A stretch of 64,000 nt of DNA from Anagrus nilaparvatae (Eukaryota > Arthropoda > Insecta > Hymenoptera > Mymaridae). Below, piece after piece: positions 57,681 to 64,000 of this stretch. Location of the stretch: positions 28,475,501-28,539,500 of the forward strand of contig JAKSXM010000272.1 in the NCBI GenBank assembly GCA_022575985.1. The letters run 5' to 3'. Within the stretch, counting starts at the first letter, position 1; each line of letters starts with the position of its first letter. The position numbers were made by a program, and so were the translations under genes. The notes beneath the pieces were generated by a model. That model made no database searches, was not told the DNA's origin, and saw only the letters and a list, made by a program, of their open reading frames with translations.

Positions 57681-59207
57681 ATGCTTCTCGAAAATGCTCA
57701 CAATTCCCTTTATTTAGAGATAGAGCAGAATTTTGCTTATTGCTTTCGTCTTTTAATAATTTGCAGGATAACTCAAAAGAGCCAAAGACTAACTGAGACC
57801 AGACAGTCCAAGACGAGGATCAACTATTTCCTCAATAATCCTAGATCTAACCCTAAATTAGAATCTAAACTGTATAATATTTCAATAAATTTAATTTCTT
57901 TAACTACAGATTCTTTTGAAAATCAGAAAAAAATACAAAGTAATTTAAAAATAATGCTAATTTGTCAAGTTTTGTCAACCATTTTGTATTATAAGGTAAA
58001 AGAAAAGTAAAGAAAATTAAATGAAAAATCAAAACAATTAAATTAACATACAAGATTGACATATAATCGTAAATATAAAAGAGAATATAAATAATATAAC
58101 TACAACACAGAGAAGTATTGATACATCAATTTAATGGAACGAAGAAGGAAGATCTTATACAAAAACACACACAATTTTTTATTAAAGGAAAAAATTTCTA
58201 TTGGACATTTTGATCGATTGCCACTGAATTTAAAATTTTATTAACTACTAAAGGGTGGAGGGAAGGGGTTTTATAATACTTTTTTCTAACGAGACAATGT
58301 TACGTATATGAATGTCGATGAGAATTCTCGATAAGCATAATATATTGTATATGAGATTCGCCTTACTGACGTTTAATTGCATATATAGACATATAAATCC
58401 ATTGTCATGTCTTATATATTATCTTATTTAAATATTTAATTATAATACCTTTTTTTTTTATTTAGTCTAATAAATGTCATAATTAAATTAAAATTGCGTG
58501 AAATGACAATATTATTACTGACCGTAACTAAAAAAACTGTATATTTTTATGATGCTTAGGTAATGTAATTTTTCTAACTGTTTGACAACGAACAACTTAC
58601 TATTTAACTCATCAAGATCAATTTGATGCGTTAGAGAAAATATATTTTTTCTATTTATAGGGCTAACAGTTATAAATTTGCGTGTTTGTGTTTAATATAT
58701 TAATTAATTTAATAATAATTATAATTTTATATTTATAAGTAGAGTAAGGATAATTACAAATTTTATATTGTATAATCATTTAATTCAACCAATAAGAAAA
58801 TTTATGTATGAGAAATTATAATTTTCAATGATAATATAAAATTATGTTAAAATGTGTTATGCTTGAAGAATAAAAAAAACATGTTATTTTTATAAAATGA
58901 TATGAATAATAATTTTGTACTTTAAAAAATATTAATTTTTAAAAAATTTATAAATATTTATTATTATTGTTATTATTGTTATTATATGAAAATTAAATTG
59001 AAATTTTTTTTTTTAAATTGAAAATGTTAATAATTTAAGTAAAAACTTGTTTTTGTTAACTTTGTATATTTAAGTGTTATTGTTATTTGAAGTTAGGATT
59101 GTATATGGATGTTTCTTTTTTGATTCAGATATTATTTCATTCAACGTCAAAATTGATCGCTTTTGATTGACTTATAGGATGATTATTACATTTCAAAATC
59201 ATAATTA
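57681..59207. other. No gene recognised
   Basis: A 109-codon frame at 57681-58010 has no recognisable feature and a composition that gives no support for coding. The rest is AT-rich with short TTATTG runs near 58960-58985. Confidence 0.35.
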
Positions 59208-59566
59208 CACTGTAAAAAGTAACTTTCTTATATTAACAAATAAATGAGAACATTTTCGAAAAATTAGTAAATTTTCAAAAAAAATCGTAAATAATCGAAA
59301 AAAATCGTAAATTTACTAAATTTAATATATTAACGAAAAATTCGAATATTTTCCATTTTTTTTGTGAATTCACTAGAAAAATTGATAATTTACAAAAAAT
59401 AGTTGTAAATTTACGAAAAAAATTTGTGAATTTACAACTTTTTTCGTAAAATTAAAAAAAAGAATCGAGAATTCTCAAATTTTTCGATAATACACTAAAT
59501 TTAGTAAATTTACGATTTTTATCGAATATTTACAAATTTTTTTGAAAGAAATTACTTTTTACAGTG
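59208..59566. mobile_element. CACTGTAAAAAG MITE, copy 2 (TA target)
   Basis: Same termini as 36711-37132 (CACTGTAAAAAGTAACTT at the left, TTACTTTTTACAGTG at the right) and the same order of short ACGAAAAA/TTTTTCG phrases inside. Flanked by TA on both sides. 359 bp versus 422 bp in copy 1, with a shortened right arm. Confidence 0.9.
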
Positions 59567-61150
59567 TACAAGCTATAATTACGGAAGGGTTTATTTGAAA
59601 AATTTTTTGCATGGACGTAAAATAGTCTTATATTAAATTTAATCAATTTATGTTAAAACCACCCAAAATTTATGTTGTCACCTAACAAGTAAATCAAAAA
59701 ACTTTTGCTTAATGTCATTTTTTCCCAATTATCATCAATCTATCCCTATAAACAGCAATTTTCCATCACTTATTCTCTAAAAAAAATTTTAAAACTAAAT
59801 AAAACGAAAAGAATATAATTATTATTTCCTAGATAAGTATAAATATAATAGACAAGTAGATAATTATTTTAAATTACGCGAAAGAAAAAGAAGATAATTA
59901 TATTACGATTAATTAACAAGTCAAAAATTACCTAGTACTAAAAAAAATATTATTATTATCATTTACCTTATTTATTTACAATATTACTTATGAAAGGAAA
60001 AGGATATTTAAGATTTAATAATTGGATGTACGTGAGGAGAAAAGAAATAAATAAAAAGAATTGTACAATTTTTCTTTTGAAAATATGAAAAATTTATATT
60101 ATTTTTTTTAATCGTATTATTATCAGTGTATATTTTATCATAATACTAAAGGAAATTATAAAATTTTATTTGTTTTTGCAATTAGCTAGTATATTTCTCA
60201 CTGATTGTTATTATATATAATATATATATGTTACTGAAATTTTTTAAAATAAATTATCATTATTCAATATGGAAAAAACTAATGCATTTTTAAAAAAATT
60301 TAATTTTTTTAATTCGCCATGTGTGAAATAGAAAATAGCGAATTTGCAAAATACGTATTTAGTTGAATTTATGTAATAAGTTTTACTTAATTTAAGTGGA
60401 AAAGGGACGAGTTGTGTCAGACAATTTATTTTTTGTTTTTTGATTTTTAAACATTATCAAATTTTAAATGCCATGTCATCAACATTATAATTTTATTTAA
60501 TTTAAATAACGCATTTTAACACTGAAGAGTAAATCATCTTATAAAAGTATAAAATTTTACAATTTACAAAATATTAGACAAACTTTTTATACCTATCACT
60601 GTGTTATAATATACAGTGAATGACAAGATTTACCTTACAGATTAAAATGGAACTAAAAAGTATGCTTATTAAAATAAATGTACTAAAATAAAATTTTGGC
60701 GCTTCTGATAGGCGTAAAACTTGGCAAGGAATTTCCTGCACCTAGGTAAGCAAAAAATATCGTAAGCACCATGGACTTTTAAAACTTTCATTTTAGACAC
60801 TAGCTTGACGTCGGCTAGCACTTGTGCTAGTGATCACTCTAATTAATAAAACTTAATATAGTAAAACAGAATTTCATCCCATAACTGTCCCTTTTTTATA
60901 GTCCTTTAAAGAAGTTTTTTTCAAAAGCTAACACAAAATAGAATTTAAAAAAAATTATAAAATTCTTTTGTATTATGAAATATGTTTAATAAATTTATAA
61001 ATTTAATAGCGTAAATCCGTTTAGGTCCGATATTATATAAATAATATTATAAATAGCTGAACAATGCACGATTTTACAGTATAATACATTGTATTTTTAA
61101 TTAAAATAACTTACTCATGTGAAGATGAAGAAAAAAAATTTATTTTCTAA
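59567..61150. other. No gene recognised
   Basis: AT-rich. A small palindrome GCTAGCACTTGTGCTAG at 60814-60830. No exon or RNA gene seen. Confidence 0.4.
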
Positions 61151-61886
61151 TTAAGGGGTCCTGCGCTTTCAAATGCTATAAATTCGAGGAAAGTTTGAGT
61201 GGTCATAAAAAAAAAACTGCTTAAGCTTTTTGAAAAATTTTTTTTTTATTGTTTTCGTACATTCTTAGGCAACCTTCCTATTTTTTTTTTTTAATTTTTA
61301 TGTACATTAAGTACCTGAAAGATGGCGCTGAATGAAGCGATGAAAAAAAAATAAAAAAAGTTGTCCGACTGATTCAGCCGCCCAGGTTCATCTTTAAAAA
61401 AAAAAAATAAACTCATGTTTTTCTGCATGCCCTAAACTTGGCATTAAACTAGGGAAAAGGAAAAATATTGAAAATTAAAAAAGTTACACTAAAAATAAAA
61501 AATGTTGTCAAAATCACCCTCGTTTTCGGACACTCTACCCCCTGTGAAATTTTTAATAATAGCCCAATTAACTTTTCCGTAGTTTAATGCCATCTTAATT
61601 AGATAATAAAAAGATTTAAAAAAAAAAAAATCAAATCGCAGGAGTAGTTTTCTCTCAATCAGTCGGACAAATTTAAAAAAGTAGGTTTCGAGATAAACGC
61701 GTTTAAAGTTTTTTTGTATGTATAATATACGTTATGTTTTTGATCGAATTTCTTCTTTAGAATTTTTTTTATTCAACATATCGACATAAAACCTTTTTTA
61801 TCATAATTTTGAATATTTTTTTTATAATATGAGAAGAAAAAAAAAATTTGAATATCGGAAAAAATTGAAAGCGCAGGACCCCTTAA
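61151..61886. mobile_element. TTAA-flanked 736-bp foldback element
   Basis: TTAA at both ends with termini GGGGTCCTGCGCTTTCAA and TTGAAAGCGCAGGACCCC, a perfect 18-bp inverted pair. An inner inverted pair TTGTCCGACTGATTCAG and CAATCAGTCGGACAAA lies at about 61360 and 61655. GGGG ends beside TTAA point to a Kolobok- or piggyBac-mobilised non-autonomous element. Confidence 0.9.
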
Positions 61887-63000
61887 ACATATTAATAACT
61901 AATTAAAATTTATTACTTTACAGCTGCGAACAAAATATATATATATATACCCATTTTTTTACAGAATTAATATATATGATTAATTTAGATTAAGGAAGTT
62001 AAGAAATAAATCACGCAATACAATGTATCGTTATTTAATTAATATATTTATAATCAAGTCAGCAAATGTAGGTAGACAGTTAAACTGCGTGATTTGATTT
62101 TTTATATTTAAAATATATATAATTAGTTATAATTTTTAGAATTACGCACTCAGTATATGTAACAGTAAAATGACCAATGGATAAATACATAACCTATAAA
62201 TTTACTCTAAATTAAATAATATATAATTTATTTATTTAAAAAATTTTAACATGTACTTAGAATTTCTTTATGTTCTTAGAAGTAAAGATGCATTTGAGCA
62301 CACGCAATTTGATTAAAGGATGCATAAGTTTTAAAAAACCGGAAGATGAGCTTGTATAATGTCATGAAGATTATAATAAGAAAAAAAAAAGTTTTATTTT
62401 TCTTCTTTTCTTTTTCCTACTGTATAATGTAGCTGTTAAATTCATGTGTTGAAATAAAATTATGTGTATATAATTTAGCTGTGTGCTTATTTCATTTGTT
62501 TTTTTATTTATAAGAATTAAATTATAAATTAAATTTTTTGTACTTTTCAATAATAATTCTTTTTATGACGCATTTTTATGTGAAAGTATATATGGGTGTG
62601 TTAGCATTCGTTTTCTATAATATTTAAAAAAATTAATATTTTTTAAAAAGTAATATTTTTTAAGCTCCGAAATAGCAAGTTTAATTGTAGACTAACACTT
62701 TAAGTATGTGATACAACACCAAGGAAAAAGATTCCTAGTAACAAAAAGATTTTGCAGCAAATGGATTTACGATTCGAGACAAACAAAGTTCCAAAAAATC
62801 AGGCTATTTAAGACAAACAGAAAATAAATTAAAATTTTTAATTTTCTCGTTAAACAAAATTATATTTTTCAAGAGTGAAAATCATTTCCTCGCAATTTCG
62901 GTAATCTTATAAACTTGTTAATTTCTCGCAGTAGAAATGATATTTGGATACTATAAATAAAGTAATCAAAATATTACAGTGACATTTGAAATGAATTATT
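61887..63000. other. No gene recognised
   Basis: AT-rich intergenic or intron sequence; nothing identifiable. Confidence 0.4.
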
Positions 63001-63590
63001 TGATTCCCGTTTAGGTGGTCGTCGAGTGAGCATAGCTCCTCAACGAAATAACAAACTATTCAATTTGTCTTTTTCAAGACAAATCGATACGCAAAACAAA
63101 GTGCAACAAGTAGAATTAAATCAAGGGTCCCTTGGAGATCTCAACCAGATAATGGCAGGTGAACAAAGTACAAACCATAGAAGTCAAGTAGAGGATGTTT
63201 TAATGGAAATATAGGCAAGATGGGTTCCAACAGGCCAAAATAGTCAAGGTAAAAGAAAAGCTAATAATATACTTTTCAGTGATATAAAAACGAGACGTTC
63301 AATAAATGCGGAAAATAAAAATGAATTGCTCAGCCCAGAGGGTAGTAACAACAAGGTTAATAAAAACAATGCTTCGGTCGTTGAAAATGAAAGACTCCTT
63401 TTTTAATATTGTTTTAGAAGGTAAAGAAACCTTTGATAAAATTAAAGAAATATTAAAACCAGTCACCTTTAAATATAGTCTAGTTAATAAAAACCAAGTT
63501 AAAGAAGTATCAATATATGTTTATGAAAAGGAACAATTCAGGAAATTACAAACCCTTATTGAATCCAATGAACTAAAATTTCATTTATAA
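63001..63590 (+). pseudogene. LINE ORF1 relic (jockey-like, PRE_C2HC-type domain)
   Basis: Open pieces in different frames (63026-63214 and 63306-63590) read as one degraded protein. The C-terminal part reads FKYSLVNKNQVKEVSIYVYE, then FRKLQTLIESNELKFHL. This fits the domain of jockey-type ORF1 proteins, where a V-K-I-x-V strand is followed by a YRK-x-x-x-x-L helix and a final x-E-F/Y-H. A stop at 63212 and frame shifts show it is dead. The following zinc knuckles and ORF2 are absent. Confidence 0.5.
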
Positions 63591-64000
63591 CGGAACCCAG
63601 AATCGGACGCTCCACTTAAATTCGAAATCAGAAATCTCTCAATTTATGATATCCAAAACTATATATTTCTGAGAGTATTATTTTTTTTTTAATTTTTTTT
63701 TTTTGATTGTTTGAAATTACAATTTGGGATGTCGTTTTTTTAGTCAACTAATGGTATGAATTTTCGGTCACGAATGAAGAAATAATCTTAGGTTCTTGTT
63801 CAAGACCTCGATGTAATTTTCATTTTTTTGACAAGATTTCAATAATTAGTAGTGGTTAAATGAGCTATAATTTTGAAAAACTATTTTTTTGAAAATGAGA
63901 AATCAGTATTTGAAAATCCAAACAACTTTTTAAAATAACTTCCAGGCTAGCCCATATACACATTTACAGAAATAAAAAAACTTCGAGATAAAAAAATACA
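63591..64000. other. Dispersed repeat fragment, no gene
   Basis: 63910-63960 resembles 45955-46005 (CAAACAACT-TTTAAAATAACT-CCAG-CTAG). A T-rich run at 63680-63705. No gene. Confidence 0.35.

Noticed and set aside
58599..58720. Minus-strand donor GTAAGT with compatible phase, considered as the missing ZP exon
   Set aside because: The open frame leading to it has no ATG and meets a stop upstream, with no hydrophobic leader.

Overview
The window is AT-rich eukaryotic DNA with spliced genes. It carries insect-type odorant receptor (OR) genes, so it is an insect nuclear genome. I cannot place the order from the sequence alone. There is no sign of bacterial or organellar DNA. Most of the window is intron, intergenic sequence and decayed mobile elements. 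The clear genes occupy a small part of it.

Layout. 1-9 kb: foldback MITEs, a Helitron-like end, a tandem repeat, a short OR relic and one orphan reading frame (672-1250, minus). 9.5-11 kb: an intact five-exon odorant receptor (397 aa). 11.8-21.8 kb: a large inverted duplication with a pseudogenised OR in each arm. The left arm was later invaded by a LINE fragment and by a TTAA-flanked MITE whose empty site can still be read in the right arm. 22.8-28.4 kb: a complete nine-exon gene for the beta subunit of methylcrotonyl-CoA carboxylase (562 aa), with two MITEs in one intron. 30-53 kb, minus strand: seven exons of a zona pellucida (ZP) domain protein, complete at the 3' end but lacking its 5' exon(s). 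Its 13.6-kb intron holds, on the opposite strand, a two-exon gene that joins a signal-peptide-like exon to six C2H2 zinc fingers. The same intron has a nest of elements within elements (34.5-37.7 kb). 47-64 kb: an inverted-repeat element, a GC-rich MITE with 30-bp internal repeats, a hammerhead-ribozyme-like core at 56.9 kb, a TTAA-flanked 736-bp foldback and a LINE ORF1 relic.

The genes do not form a functional unit. MCCC2 acts in mitochondrial leucine breakdown. The OR is a chemosensory membrane receptor. The ZP protein is probably an apical or cuticle matrix protein. The role of the zinc-finger gene is unknown. The most interesting observations are the hammerhead-like core, the signal-peptide zinc-finger gene with an apparent TA-slippage frameshift near its end, the inverted OR duplication with readable empty sites, and the nested MITEs.
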